Below, piece after piece: positions 1 to 11,485 of a stretch of DNA of 46,100 bases; position 1 is the first letter of the stretch; every line of letters begins with the position of its first letter. Under the pieces are notes generated by a model. It was given only the letters and a program-made list of their open reading frames with translations. It made no database searches and was not told the DNA's origin. The stretch is from Chara braunii (lineage: Eukaryota; Streptophyta; Charophyceae; Charales; Characeae). The stretch lies in contig BFEA01000337.1 in NCBI GenBank assembly GCA_003427395.1, positions 952,794 through 998,893 of the forward strand. The letters run 5' to 3'. The translations under genes and the position numbers were made by a program.

Positions 1-349
1 GGAGCGCTGCGCCCCGGTACAGACCGCGGCGGCGGAGTGAGGCGGCGAAGCGGGAGGGCGCCTGGCATGAACCGCCTTCGCTTTGGCGCGTTCATACGGA
101 CGAAGTACTGCATGGCGATGGCGTGACAGAGGCGCTGGTGGGGTGACGAGGTGTTGCAGGGCTGGGGGTCGAGCTTACAACAGCTGCTTGTTAAGCGTTT
201 TGCGCACGCGCGGGGAGCGAGGGTGCTTGTCTATACCGTGTCACAAGTTGATAGGGAGAATAGACTGACTCCCGGGGTTTTTCTGCGAGCCTGTGAGGTG
301 TCATCTCTGGGGATGCCTGTGGAGTTCAGCGGAGTGAGCCTTGGGTGAC

Positions 350-956
350 CCGAAGTGCGAGTGAAGTAGCTACCCGTCATCACCAGCGTTCTCGTTCATC
401 AACATCAGGGATCGGCCGTAACTCAAAGGAACATGGTGGGGTTTCCTCATCATCATCAGGGCTGTTCGTCATTGCCATCATCATTTCTCCATCATCACTG
501 TTGTCGAGCATGACTCAAAGGAACAACGTAAGGGTTCCGTTATCATCATTAGGGTTGCTCACCGTCGCCACCAATATCATCAGGGTGATGCTCTTCATCA
601 TCACTAAGGCGGTAACTGGGGCCGCGAGCAGCTTGTCAGTAATATGGGCTCTTCATCATCACTAAGGCGGTAACTGGGGCCGCGAGCAGCTTGTCAGTAA
701 TATGGCGTTACTAGTATTGGAAACAAGGTAAGTTGGCTAGCGTGCAAGCACCTCATCCATATTTTACTATTTCAGGGTGCTAGGGCGCTGCCCATCCCTA
801 TTATCACCATCATTAGTGCATCACCATAGGACGCGTTATTAACAATTTCATCATCTTGATCGTAGTCATTAGTTATCATCGTCATCATTATCATCATCAT
901 CATCATTTACCTTCATCGTGATCTCTCCCATCGGAAGTTGACTCTCGTCAGCAGTA

Positions 957-1012
<56 letters not shown>

Positions 1013-1660
1013 TAGAATCAGCATCATCATCATCATCATTAGAATCAGCATCATCGTCATCATCATAATTATCATCATCATTGAAATCATAGTCACCAGT
1101 CATTATCGTCATCATCTCACCAATCATCAATCAAGGTTACCGCCACGAAGAGGAGCCTCGTGCGCTAGAAAACTGCATGCAGCAAGGAAAATAGCGCGCG
1201 TGCGCTCGACAATTGCGCGCGATTGGACCATCGGTGGTCTATGGCGAGGAGCTGAGGTGGTCAAAATTTCAGATCAAATGGTCTAGCGGATTATGAGATA
1301 TCGAAGATCTAGGGCGTGCCATGAAATTCGAGTGTGTCGGGCGATGCACTATCAGCAAGTCGCCATCAAAATTACTAGTCATCATCACTCGCGGTAAGAC
1401 AATCATAGTGACTTTTACCATCTGCAACATCATGATCATCAGCACTATCATCCTCATTTTTAGGTCAGCAATTAATATTTCTTTTGGGCAGCTTCATTAG
1501 CATGTTCACCCTCATCACAATCTTTTCATTAGTCGTAATTCATTTGTAGGCGAAGTTGATCGCCACTACTATCTTTAGGCTTGCTTCACTCAAATAGTCA
1601 TCCATAACACTTCCATCATCATCACTACCATCATCAATACTAAAATCATCTGAAAACTTT
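350..1660. repeat. ATC/CAT trinucleotide-rich low-complexity region
   Basis: Much of this stretch is built from ATC/CAT triplets. The purest block is about 958-1012, with shorter blocks near 885-905, 1020-1045 and 1055-1085. The predicted poly-Met, poly-Asp and poly-Ile peptides on the minus strand are simply translations of this triplet repeat, so I do not call genes here. Confidence 0.85.
591..706. repeat. 58-bp tandem duplication
   Basis: Two adjacent copies of a 58-bp unit begin CTCTTCATCATCACTAAGGC at 591 and again at 649, and both run to GTCAGTAATATGG. They are identical by eye over the compared length, which suggests a recent slippage or duplication event in the triplet-rich region. 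Confidence 0.85.
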
Positions 1661-1714
1661 CAGTCTCAGGGTACCGTTTTCGGCTACCCAATTATCCAAT
1701 AGTCATTAAGGTTT

Positions 1715-1815
1715 ACATCCTGATTAGCGATATCCTGATTACCTACATCTAGATTACCTATACTCTGATTACCTATATCCCGATTACCTACTTCTTGATT
1801 ACTTACTTCTTGAGG
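1715..1815. repeat. Short tandem repeat, about 17 bp, GATTACCTA core
   Basis: At least six imperfect units with the core TGATTACCTA occur in a row (CTGATTAGCGATATC, CTGATTACCTACATC, AGATTACCTATACTC, TGATTACCTATATCC, CGATTACCTACTTCT, TGATTACTTACTTCT). It is a minisatellite-like array with no coding frame. Confidence 0.7.
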
Positions 1816-2659
1816 ATAATTTTCTTTATTTTATTTTTTCATGAGTTTCCTTTTCCTAAGTGGGGATTTTTAACATTGAATTTTGCAGACGCTTTAGTAG
1901 GGATAGGACTTCGGAGGTTACGATTGGAATTTTGGTAGGCAGGGGGTTTTTGCGACCCCAGGGTACCGACATACGGTAGTTACCCACAGCAGGTCTGAGA
2001 TCCGCCTGGCCTAAGTTAGGGGACAAGCCAGGGGAAGGACGGTAGGACTGTCAGCCTGGGCTCCGCCTGGCCTTGGGTAAGCTAAGGGAAGGAGAGATAG
2101 GGCTGGCCAGTTGTGGGTATAGACTACTAGTTAGCTGTCCCCGAAAAATTAACCCTGGGGTCTGTTACAGGGGAGCCTTTTTCTACAGGGGTGTTGCATG
2201 GTGGGAGGCAGTAGCCCTATTGGGAGTAGGGCAGATTGGGGATTGTCTGAGTCTGGGGCCGGGGTTGGAGAGTTGGTCGCCTTCATCCCCAGCGGGGGCA
2301 GACAAGGACAAGGGGTGGGCAAAGGCAGCCTCTAGGAGGGGATTGGTTGCCTTCGCGGATGTGGTGGAGGGAGGGGAGGGGATCAATTTTGTGTTGGGGC
2401 CGAGGGATTTTCCTCGGTGGAGGCAGCATGAGACAGGGTACAGTGGGTATGGATTGGTTTGAGCTGTGACCAATGGAAGCGTATCCTTTTTACGATCTAA
2501 TAAACTCGATGTGTCAAAAAAAAAGATCTAATAATTTTAATACAGTTCAATACTTCAAAACCAGCCACCAGCCACCTGCTGCTCTACAATCTAGGCAACA
2601 CCTGGTCTTCTTCTTTATTTGGGATATAGGAATTCAGGGATCGTCGAACCTAGACTGAT

Positions 2660-3000
2660 AACTGCTAAAGTTGTTTTGTTCTGTGCTCCTGGAGCCGATG
2701 CCAGAACAACGCTGGCCGGAGCTGGGGCATAGCCCTGTAACCTGTAATTGGCAGGGGTGGGAGGCCTTGTAGAGAGAGCTGGGGTTTGCTGAGGGAGGAA
2801 AGCAAGCCAAAGGTGAACCAGGAGGGGCTACCTTGACAACCTATGGGGTGGGGTTAGTCTGGGTAGTGAGGAGAGATCAGCTATGGCAGTGGGGGGATAG
2901 GTTTGTCTTGTTCTAGAGTTGCAATATCCTGGTAAGGGAGGGCTTGGAGTTGTTCAGGATTAGGAGTCCAGTATGGCTGAGTCAGCATGTGTAGCTACAT
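2660..3000 (-). repeat. Diverged dispersed repeat, inverse copy of the 6.2-7.0 kb array
   Basis: The segment GCTGGCCGGAGCTGGGGC followed by AGCCCTGTAACCTG is the reverse complement of sequence that recurs at 6.29-6.44 kb, where ggttacagggc, cccagctccggccagc and gttctggc occur in the same order. This is a dispersed repeat of unknown class. The surrounding 1.8-2.66 kb is G-rich on the plus strand and holds weak internal repeats around GCCTGGCC (2000-2100) but nothing I can name. Confidence 0.55.
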
Positions 3001-3065
3001 TTTTTTGTCATCACTGGCATCATTAGTATCATCAGCATTATAATTTTCTATTCTCAGGTTTTTCT

Positions 3066-3206
3066 CAGCCGAAGCCGGATAACGGCCCCGGTGTTACAAA
3101 CTGATGTATGTTCATATGGGACGCTGGGCCCGGTTCCCAGCACGTGCTGCTCCCCACGAATAGACTGGAGATTCTTTCTGTTAAAAAAAAAAAAAAAAAA
3201 AAAAAA
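3066..3206 (+). mobile_element. Poly(A)-tailed short retroposon (SINE-like), copy 1
   Basis: The copy has two modules. The first is CGAAGCCGGATAACGGCCCC; the second is GGGACGCTGGGCCCGGTTCC followed by CAGCACGTGCTGCTCCCCAC. It ends in an A tract at about 3183-3206. The same modules recur at 5932-6072 (reverse), 15738-15908, 31766-31905 (reverse), 36299-36442, 38033-38184 and 41594-41753, always with the A tract on the same side. The A tail and dispersed copies indicate retroposition. No clear pol III A and B boxes were recognised, so the parent RNA is unknown. Confidence 0.7.
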
Positions 3207-3720
3207 CGGTTTTCACAGAGAAGTCTGGATGATGACCATGAAGAAGATAAAAAGAAGATAAATAACATGGATGACGAATTAGAGAAGCCGATGATGATTA
3301 CCACTGGTAACCAAATTAGGATTACAAAAATGACGGTGTCCTTGATGAAAAACCCCGCTGAAATGACAATGATGACAATCTTGATGCTCTTGATGGATAA
3401 CCTGCACAAGACAAAAAACAAACAAAAGCACATATATAGATTGATGATGACCTCCTAGCCGCTCTCTTGATGATACTCTCCCAATGGGACAGTGATGTTT
3501 CTTAAAGTAGGACCAACATTCTCCGCACTTTGGTCTCCACGGGGCTGACTCCACTTTCCTCCACCGACATCGACTTTCGTCAACTCGCATGAGCTCGCCA
3601 GCCTCTTTAAAGGTCTTGGCTATGGAGTACTTCATGTGAAAAACACAGGGAAAATGTTCAAACAGCAGCTGCCGCTACCATTCTCCCTTTTCCTCTGTGC
3701 CTTAGGCCAGATGCCACGTC
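3207..3720. other. Unassigned sequence
   Basis: Short overlapping open frames exist on both strands, but they begin or end in the A tract and show no recognisable domain. I see no gene or repeat signature here. Confidence 0.5.
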
Positions 3721-3759
3721 AGCCTGTGACGTAGTAATGACCCAGCACCTCTGGATACC

Positions 3760-4085
3760 GCGTGCGTCAAGCGCTAACCCCCATCTACTTCACAACATCA
3801 CAGCACTCTCGCACCAGCGCCTCCCTCCCGTCGGCTGCCAGCACCACGCCATGTGTCAGCTAGCATGTTACTATTCACCACAAGTCAGCGCCTCGCCAGT
3901 CGCAAGTCACCAGCGTCCCACCACTCACTTGTTGCCAGTGCCTCACCCCCCGCCAGCAGCCAGCGCCTCGCTGCACTCACACAACCAGCGCCTTGTCACT
4001 CGCGAGAAGCCAGCGCCTCGCAACCTGCGAGAAGTCAGCGCCCCGCCACCTCCGACCAGCCAATGCCTCGCCTGCAAGTTCTTTA
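3760..4085. repeat. Degenerate short repeats around CAGCGCCTCGC
   Basis: The motif (A)GCCAGCGCCTCGC or close variants (CAGCGCCTCCC, CAGCGCCTCGCC, CAGCGCCTTGTC, CAGCGCCCCGCC) recurs roughly every 25-40 bp. Ser/Pro/His-rich frames across it are by-products of the repeat. The following 4086-5240 is AT-richer and holds nothing I can identify. Confidence 0.55.
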
Positions 4086-5240
4086 TATAACGATATTCGT
4101 CGTTCGAGGCAACCATAATTTCTACAATCGTTCAAAACATAATTCCTATTGTCTGCAAAGAATACAAAAGGCAGCAAACGTAGAAAAAACCCTAGTTTCA
4201 ACAACAAGTACTAGAAAATTACTATTTCTATCACCAAACCTACAAAATCATATTCTTCGCGTCTGCAATCCCCCAAACTAAATTTCCATTAGCTGCAAAC
4301 CCCGATCGTCCAACCCTACTAGTTTTCACAGTTTCATCCACACGACAAATTCAATAACAGCAGCTAGTTTCTATAGTCCAACAAAATCAACAAAGCAGCA
4401 TAGCTCGTGCGGTCAGCTCCATCGCACCGCGGCATTCTATCGTCATACTGCTCTGGCAAATTTTTGCCGCAGGCCGCCCACAATTGCTCATAGAAAGGAT
4501 AACCCCGCAGTATCTCCATATCAAAGACCGAAGGACTAAGCCCTCGATCGGTTCCATAAGGTGTGAATCAATTATAATTCAGTTGAAACTCTGACAAATC
4601 GTAATGCTCGGATCCCGCCCATCGAACGTCGACACATTTGCCACCATCCTTCCTCGTTCGAACCGGATTACTAACCCTAGTCAGTCGGGACTGACCCACG
4701 GCAAGGGATCTTCAGACCCTCTTGCAGCGTGTCCCTCTTAGTGCGCACACACTCGATCCCCCACACTCCCACCACCCCAGCAGCAAGCTTTGGCTAGGCA
4801 CCACCATCTTCTTGACAGCACCCGTGCAATCCCCCGTTGCCCAAGCACTGCCCCCGAGGCCGCTAACACTGAGACAGTGCAGCGACGTCAACAAAAATTT
4901 GAAACGGGCACCTCGCGCCCAACGCCCCGGCCAGCTTACGCAGCGTTCCGCTAGCGCATCGCAGCGTTAGCCGCCGCATGAGAAAGCAGGATACAATTGT
5001 ACTGCCAGTCAGGCAACCGGGCTGCTGCGATTGTCACACGCACAATGCTCGTTAAGACACCATCGAAAACAACACCATTTCTAACTATGTTACACTATAA
5101 TCTTCTGTATCGAAGTACTTCACCGCAACTTCACAAGAAAAAAGACGAAAAAGTGAGCTCAGGTGTTCCTTGAACTCCTACCGTAATGTTGACCAGACCT
5201 GAGAACTGTGTCCAATGTGAACTGTTACGGAACTTATTCA
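4086..5240. other. Unassigned sequence
   Basis: There is no long open frame with a recognisable domain and no repeat that I could pair with another part of the window. Codon-like structure is absent on both strands. Confidence 0.5.
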
Positions 5241-5382
5241 TTGGTTTAGGGCGTCGTTAGACACTCCTATTGAAATCATCGGGCAATAGGAAAGATTCAT
5301 AATGGCTCAAAAGGAAATTTGGGCTCTTGGTTCCACCAGTCCTCGGGGACGTCGCCCGATGACATTTCCTAAGACTGATGTC

Positions 5383-5455
5383 AAAAGAAAAGAAAAGAAA
5401 AGAAAAGAAAAGAAAAGAAAAGAAAAGAAAAGAAAAGAAAAGAAAAGAAAAGAAG
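5383..5455. repeat. (AAAAG)n microsatellite
   Basis: About fourteen uninterrupted AAAAG units lie inside the inverted-repeat element. The Lys/Arg/Glu-rich peptide read through it is an artefact of the repeat. Confidence 0.95.
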
Positions 5456-5565
5456 AAAACAGTTGTGCTTCAGGCCTTCAGCCAATAGGGTGCTGCCACG
5501 ATCCAGATTCTCGGTTGTGACGTCTATCTACCTGTGTGCCCTCTCCTCTCCGTGAAACACGGATT

Positions 5566-5604
5566 CCTTGTGCCCAAGGGACCTGAGGTCCCTTGGGCAC
5601 AAGG
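5566..5604. repeat. Perfect 18-bp palindrome with 3-nt loop
   Basis: CCTTGTGCCCAAGGGACC (5566-5583) is followed by TGA and then by its exact reverse complement (5587-5604). Immediately downstream, GGAAATTCC and GGAATTTCC (about 5619-5646) form a second, weaker inverted pair. Both sit inside the 5249-5749 element and would fold into a strong hairpin in single-stranded DNA or RNA. Confidence 0.9.
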
Positions 5605-5931
5605 AAGAAATGGCTGGGGAAATTCCTAATGCTCGAGGAATTTCCTTACGAGTCTTTTCACTTTTTTTTTCGGATTGCATCCCCAAGGATAGGTGGAACG
5701 AGCAATTCCTTGGGGATTTCGCGTCCCCGAGGAGTGTCTAACGACGCCCTTCGTTCTATAACCTTTGTTCACAACTTTATGTGTCCAATCCGTGGAAATG
5801 GCTTGTTTGATATTGAACTTGACTTCCGCTCTAATTATAGGAGGGGTAAGATGTTCCCTTCTTCTAACTGCCGAGTTCCTGAGGGTCCACACCCTCCAAA
5901 GGACCGCTGCCCTCAATGATTCTTTGGCATA

Positions 5932-6072
5932 GCCTTTTTTTTTTCTTTTTTTTGGGACAAATGCTCCAGTCTATTCGTGGGGAGCAGCACGTGCTGGGAA
6001 CCGGGCCTAGCCTCCCATATAGAGTTACACAAGTCATTTGAGATACCGGGGCCATTACCCGGCTTCAGCTGA
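5932..6072 (-). mobile_element. Poly(A)-tailed short retroposon (SINE-like), copy 2
   Basis: This is a reverse-strand copy of the 3.1-kb element. The T-rich tract at 5934-5957 is the A tail read on the plus strand, and CAGCACGTGCTGGGAACCGG and GGCCATTACCCGGCTTCAGC are the two modules in reverse complement. The module order matches copy 1. Confidence 0.72.
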
Positions 6073-6227
6073 GAATCAATCTGAGAACTATTGAGAACTA
6101 TTGAAGAAATTCAAGAGAACTAAAAAGAGGTTGAAAAAATATTAATGACTACTGACCTCTTTTCGAATGCTCAGAACCCCTAGACTCCCAAACAAAACTC
6201 TCTAAAACTATGCAACACTGTCTTATT

Positions 6228-6995
6228 CCTTGTCGGGCTCTCCCAGGCCTCACACTCCCACTTGGCTAGGTTACAGTTCAACACGGCTTGCCCCAGCTCC
6301 GGCCAGCATCATCCCAACAGCAACCCTTGGTTGTCCCGTGGAATGCCCACCCCAAAGCATCCCCAGATCTCTCTACCAGGCCTCACGCTCCTGCAGTCAG
6401 CAGGTTACAGGGCAGCACCCCAGCATCGGCCAGCGTCGTTCTGGCATTGAACAACCACAAATCCATGAATGTACCAGTATCAAACAACCTAAAGCGAGTT
6501 GCCAGAAGTCCCCAGAATCCTAAAGCATTCTCAGAACCAACTGTAAACAAACCTTTTTTGAAGATATCCTTAAGATACCGGGGCTATTGCTCGACTTCGA
6601 CTTTTTTTTTACAAGAACAATGAAATTTTGTGTCCCCCGAAGCTCGGATCAAAGAAGCATTCGGAAAAAAAAAAACACAGGGCCTTTCAGCAGCCCAACC
6701 CTTACCTGCCCCACCCTTATATCCCGATGCCCAATCTCTACCAAGCCTCATGCCCCCAACTGTTAGGTTACAGAGTGGCACGACCCACCCCAGAATAACC
6801 CCCACCTGCTAGGCCACAGGGCAAAGCGACCCGCCCCGGCTCCGGTCAGCGTCGACTAGGCACCAACTCACCAGAAGACACTACAGTGCCTTCCACCCTC
6901 GACAACTCCCTAGATCTCTCTACCAAGTTTCATGCCCTCGTACAACTCGAGTTACAGGGCAACACGACCAAGCCCCAACACCGACCAGCGTCATT
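6228..6995. repeat. Imperfect array of a GGTTACAGGGC / CGGCCAGCGTC repeat
   Basis: Units near 6240-6350, 6360-6450, 6720-6860 and 6900-6995 share the ordered blocks CTCTACCAAGCCTCATGCCC, GGTTACAGGGCA and CCGGCCAGCGTCGTTCTGGC with considerable divergence. The reverse complement of the same blocks lies at about 2.7 kb. The class is unknown and no consistent reading frame is preserved across units. Confidence 0.6.
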
Positions 6996-7300
6996 CTGGC
7001 CTCGTCTTTTCGCAAACCACCGGGACTTGGGACTAAGATAAATAGCAGTCAAGCCACCAATCAGCACCATAGTTGTAGGTCTCATTATTTGTCTCCTTCA
7101 TGCACTGGTTGCAGATATCCTCCCAACAAACCCCCTAAACCCTACTCCGGCAAGTCTTACCACGATGACGCCTCCATCTCCACTGCTGTTGCACCCTATT
7201 ACAACCCTGCAGGCTAGCCTCTTCGCCGCAGAGCGCATCATCTCCCGCCATCACAGCCACCACAACCCCCTGCCTCCAGCACCAAACCTTGGAATAATTT
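6996..7300. other. Unassigned sequence
   Basis: Nothing recognisable was seen here. It may be the 3' untranslated remains of the LINE that follows on the minus strand. Confidence 0.4.
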
Positions 7301-7301
7301 T

Positions 7302-8123
7302 TCAATTAAGAAAAATTAGGAAAACCAGACACAAAAAATCCCAAAAAATCACATGAACATTCCAACGCCCACTATTCTCACAGGGAGAGGGGAAGAGAGG
7401 GAAAAAACAACCCTCTCTCCCCATGGAAAGTCCAGCGCCTATTGAGGTCTCAAATACATATAAAGGGGTCACAAGAGCCAAAGGGATTGCTCCTCTCCTA
7501 AAAAAAAAAAAAAAAGTTAGTTTACTGCCTCCGCGGGAAGGCGCCCCCTCGTCTCCCCGCCCCAGTTCAAAACAGCCCCCATAATACCCCTCCTGCTCCC
7601 TCAGCCGCATACAATACCCCCTAAAGTATACCCCCACAGAGCAGAAGATCTCCCTTCCTTCCTGCCCCACCCCCTCCAAGCGGAACAGCCCTCTCAACGC
7701 TCCAAGAGATGATTGTCTGCGAGACGCATTTCCCAAGAGGACAAAGTCATCAGTCCATCTTGAAGAATTTTGTGGGATCGGGGGGATGCCCCTCCGCCAC
7801 CATTCCCAAAATGTTCTTGACAACTTACAGTGAAGCAACATATGTTGCAAATCTTTAATTCTAGTTCCTGAACAGATGGCACAGAAGGGCGAAGCTTTGG
7901 CCGTTCTTTTAGCACACCAGCTGGCCGTTGGCAATGCTTGATGCGAAATGAGCCACAACAGACTGGCTTGTTTAACAACCGATAGATCCAGCAACAATTT
8001 CCAAGAGCGCGGCAGCGCCGAAGCCAGACGTTTCGTTGTATTTCCCACCCAGCCAGAAGCAACCCAGCATCTGGCCACCTGCCACCCGATATCTACATCT
8101 GGCCGAGCTAGCTGATATCCCAA
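7302..8123 (-). pseudogene. LINE remnant: 3' end with RT-associated zinc-binding domain
   Basis: The first two thirds of this 273-residue frame match the zinc-binding module found after the reverse transcriptase of plant non-LTR retrotransposons (zf-RVT type). Visible signals are LLWLISHQALPTASW, then C-x2-C-x9-H-x4-C (CAIC ... HMLLHC) and the aromatic run FWEWWRR. The other LINE fragments at 37.1 and 40.1 kb have the same layout (LQWLIVHRCLP..., CQRC...H....C, MWRWWD). The RT domain itself is missing, so the copy is truncated at its 5' side near 8160. After about residue 200 the frame runs through an A tract (7499-7515 on the plus strand) and is no longer credible as protein. Confidence 0.7.
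7499..7515 (+). repeat. A tract, possible tail of a short plus-strand retroposon
   Basis: A run of 17 A lies within the 3' region of the minus-strand LINE remnant. It may mark the end of a plus-strand insertion beginning upstream of 7499, but I could not define the start. Confidence 0.4.
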
Positions 8124-8182
8124 TCTCGGGGAATATTCATAAAGGCAAACCTTAGCGCTGCTTCCTCAAAAAAAAAAAAATT

Positions 8183-8509
8183 CAATGGCCTGGCTTAGTT
8201 GGTAAGGCACGCAAGTGGCATTTAGGAGGTCTTGGGTCCAATTGCGATTGGCCTCATGTACCTTCTTGGGCAAGCTTGGCGCCCGCCACCTAGAGATATG
8301 TCGTTGGTACCCCTGATTAGCATTGAACAGAGACTGCTGATGTTCATAGGGGGAGGGGACCGGAGGGGAGGCACAGTGACTGGCCCATCGAAGAAGCTCG
8401 GTCCTGATGCTACCGGCTGACCCCTGGTCGGTATCGCCCACCTGCTGTAGCAGGTATCGCACCTGCTGGTGGGTGCAACTCCCACATGTTCGCTCATTGG
8501 AGGCTTGAG
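8183..8509 (+). mobile_element. tRNA-derived SINE-like element
   Basis: The head resembles a tRNA gene. An A-box-like TGGCTTAGTTGG lies at 8191-8202, and a B-box-like GGGTCCAATTGC lies at 8234-8245 (consensus GGTTCGANNCC, degenerate), with correct order and spacing. The body continues to about 8505, where a solo LTR is inserted. An A tract lies immediately upstream (8168-8180), so the orientation relative to a tail is not resolved. The internal promoter is likely degenerate. Confidence 0.55.
8506..8509. repeat. Target-site duplication TGAG, left copy
   Basis: TGAG directly precedes the LTR terminus TGTGACG and is repeated as TGAG at 11340-11343 directly after the terminus CGTCACA. This pair fixes the boundaries of the solo LTR. 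Confidence 0.7.
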
Positions 8510-11339
8510 TGTGACGCTCAACCTCACGCTCTGCGCTGTCTTTCATTTCAAAGTATTTAAATTTCTGGAAGGGGCCTCAGAGAGACAGCGAGATGGGGTG
8601 TGCCAAGGATTTGTGGAAAGTTAGGTGTGGGGACACAGACAAAACCGAAATCCCCTCTGCCGGGCCGACTTGGTAAGAAGGGGTAGGGTCCGTCACTGCG
8701 CGGGTTTTGAGGGAGAAAAAGGCGCGCGCGGGACGCACGTCGCGGGGAAGTTCAATCCAAAAAGTATCATTGAACTTCCCATCGGGCGTTACTCTTCGTT
8801 TCGCGTGAAAGGGGGCGGGTACGCACTTGGTGTCCCGTTTTCGGATCAAATCCCGACGCCGCTCATTGCATAACTCAGAATCCGATGTGGAGGGTCTCAG
8901 CCGCGTGGCTCTTTCCTTATGTTCGTCCTCACTCCGTACTCGGTAGTGAAAACCTTTTGATTGGTAACGCTCAAAGCGACAACAATCGTTGCACAAAGTG
9001 TTAGGCCAATGGGGCGCCATTGCCGTCCACGGAATGACGATCACCTCATTAAACGGTAATAGCAGTGCATAAGGCAGAAAATGCGTATCAACAATGATAA
9101 AACCAGCACCAAAGAACCTCGAGCACCGAGTTTCGGAAGGGAAATAGTATCGGTCACCGATCTTGGCGACGGCTTCTCGTACATCCTACTCGCATACACG
9201 TGCCCTCTTCTCGTTGTACGGGAAGGGACGTGGCGGGGATACGGGAGGCCGATGCCCAGTCGGGTTGAGGCCGTCAATCCACATGGCAATCCAATCAGTC
9301 GCAAAGCTTGACCTCAATCATTCATCATTAGTCCGACAAGCGTAATGATCCAAAGTACACAACCTATCGATCGGGTTTCTTCGGCGCTAACTTAGTCATG
9401 CAAAGCAAGATGAGAACACTCCCTCATTTTCTAAAAAAATAATAAAACGGTTCAGAGAGAGAGAGTATTCGCGATGATCTAGCGATCTCGTCAGAAAGTC
9501 CTCATAGAGAACCCGTGGAGACAGAACTCAAATTCGGCGAGACACGGCAATTGATTCACGTGTGCAGGTCACACATGGCGCCTTTCGTTTCCGCCGCCTC
9601 TCGGCTTTGCGTATCGAGGGCAAGCTGCAGATGTCGTGCAGCATAAGGCAGATGGTGGGCGTAGTGTGTTCTGGGCTAAAAGACCCCGGGGGTACTCTGA
9701 GACTCCCGCAATCACCTCACCGACAAATCTAAACACTCTTGCATCCTTGAGCAAATCCCAACAACATTGTCCTGCCGACGACTCGACCATGCTCATACAT
9801 TCCATTCGTAGCAACTCTTTGGCCTAATCAAGGACCAGCCCATCAAACGACAGTTTCATCATCGGAGTATTTCCATCTACGCTTGCAGTCCCTTATCGCA
9901 GAAGGTGCGAAAATAGCAGTCATGCATCATTCGTTTCTCCGTGTGCTCTGCACCCCTGTCCCGTCATCCCATGGCTAATCAAACGCAAGCTCATCAGACG
10001 ACCATTTCATGACAAGCATACATAGTCATTCATGTCATAAAGTAGGTGGGGAGAAGAAGTGCGAAATGGATGAGAGCAACAACTTGAAGATAGATGCAAA
10101 CCACGCAAAAATCCGAAGATGAAAAGAATTCCCAGCTTAACTGTCGTTGAGCTGCACTCACACCAAAGAATAGATTCGAGACAAGGAGGCGCATCCGCCG
10201 TGAAGTTCCACTATGGCCCCGGGCCATTCATCCATTCAACTCTCATCACTATCCCCATGCATGCACTGACGATCCCGGCCGTCACGTGCCAGTTTCCATC
10301 ACTGCGATCGTCACCTCGCCGACTTAGTCTCGATACGGCCTGCCCGGATCCCACAGTCTGTCGTGGCGATCAGGCGCACCGCCGGTCAGGCTACAGTCAG
10401 CTCGTCAGGACTTTTCGACTCGCACTCACACATACCATCTAGCCACTGCTTCCCGGAAGGTGGCAGACGAGTTGAGAGAGAGATTTGCGGGCGCGCTTGC
10501 GAAATTTATAGTTGCGGGAAGGGAGGTAGGTACGAGGGAGGATGAAGGTTGAGTCAGGGGAGGGTGAGAGAGGACTTGAGGATAATCGCCCCGCGGTAGC
10601 CATGTCGATTCTGCTGAGTCTGATCACAACCAATCAGAGTCGCCGCGTGATAGGAATTTCTCCTTATACGGCGCCTCTCCTTGGCTGGGCGGTAGTGAAG
10701 AGAGGATCGACCGGGCTCTTGGGCGTAGGACACAGAGTGGGAGGAAGAAGAGTGCGCTGGATCGCGTGAAACGGATCCAAGATTCAGATGATCAAGAAAG
10801 AGAAAAGGTGCGCGGGGAGAGAAGGAGAGAGAGAGGGAAAAACGGTTACAGCAGGAGAATATGCGCGGGCACGAAGGGAGCGTCGAAGATGACGAGGTGA
10901 GCAGAAAGTGGGAAGCTCGCTTGCATGGCGCCGATCACAAATGCAAAAAGAGGCACCAAAACTGTTACAGATTCCTAAATCCTATGCTAATTCAAAAATT
11001 GAAATCACCATATCCGCTCGTAAAGTAGGCGCGGGAAAAGGCAGTCCTACATCCCTTCGTATTCCCACCAAATTCCCAGAGTTTTCCGCGATGTGATCGA
11101 GAACATTCATGCACAACAAGGATGCGCCGGGTTCCGTTTATTTCGGAATTTCCAACTGTCGAGCCAAATTCCGAGCGCGCGCAATTCCCATGCATTTTCC
11201 AAATTGTGAAAGCAGAATTTCAAGAATCGACATGGGTCTCAGCAGGGCATCTTTAATCAAAAACAGAGAGGGGCCTTGTTGAGCGAGTAAAGAGAAGGGG
11301 TCCGGAAGATGGCGCAGGCTCAGAAGCTGGTTCGTCACA
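8510..11339 (-). mobile_element. Solo LTR related to the gypsy element at 17.7-31.0 kb
   Basis: The segment begins TGTGACGCTCAACCTCACGC and ends GGTTCGTCACA, the same termini as the outer ends of the gypsy LTRs at 17659 and 30979, in the same orientation. Internal similarity is clear near 8599 (GGTGTGCCAAGGATTT; 17733 in the gypsy LTR) and near 8985-9035, where a GCCAATGGGGC / GGGCCAGTAGGGGGC block aligns with 17995-18040. The rest is strongly diverged. No internal coding region and no second LTR are present, and TGAG flanks both sides, so it is a solo LTR left by LTR-LTR recombination. Short frames within it are not credible genes. Confidence 0.65.
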
Positions 11340-11451
11340 TGAGCGCGGATGTGGCTGCTACGGGGTTCCCCGTAATACTATAATGACAATAAAAAAGGCC
11401 TTAAAGGCCGTCCTGTCCAGATTTGACAGGTAATTGAATTGGTTGGGCTTA

Positions 11452-11485
<34 letters not shown>

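Larger units (their letters stand above)
5249..5749. mobile_element. MITE-like inverted-repeat element, GGGCGTCGTTAGA ends
   Basis: The left end GGGCGTCGTTAGACACTCCT (5249-5268) is matched by its exact reverse complement AGGAGTGTCTAACGACGCCC at 5730-5749, giving a 501-bp element with 20-bp terminal inverted repeats. The flanks are TTA on the left and TTC on the right, so a 3-bp target duplication is possible but imperfect. GGG...CCC ends and a TTA-like flank recall PIF/Harbinger Tourist-type elements. No transposase is encoded. Inside lie an (AAAAG)n tract and an 18-bp perfect palindrome. Confidence 0.75.

Noticed and set aside
869-1130. Minus-strand ORFs of poly-Met, poly-Asp and poly-Ile
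   Set aside because: They are direct translations of a (CAT)n/(ATC)n tract in different frames, with no other sequence complexity.
2073-2462. 129-residue Gly-rich plus-strand ORF
   Set aside because: G-rich sequence keeps both strands open here; there is no domain and no supporting context.
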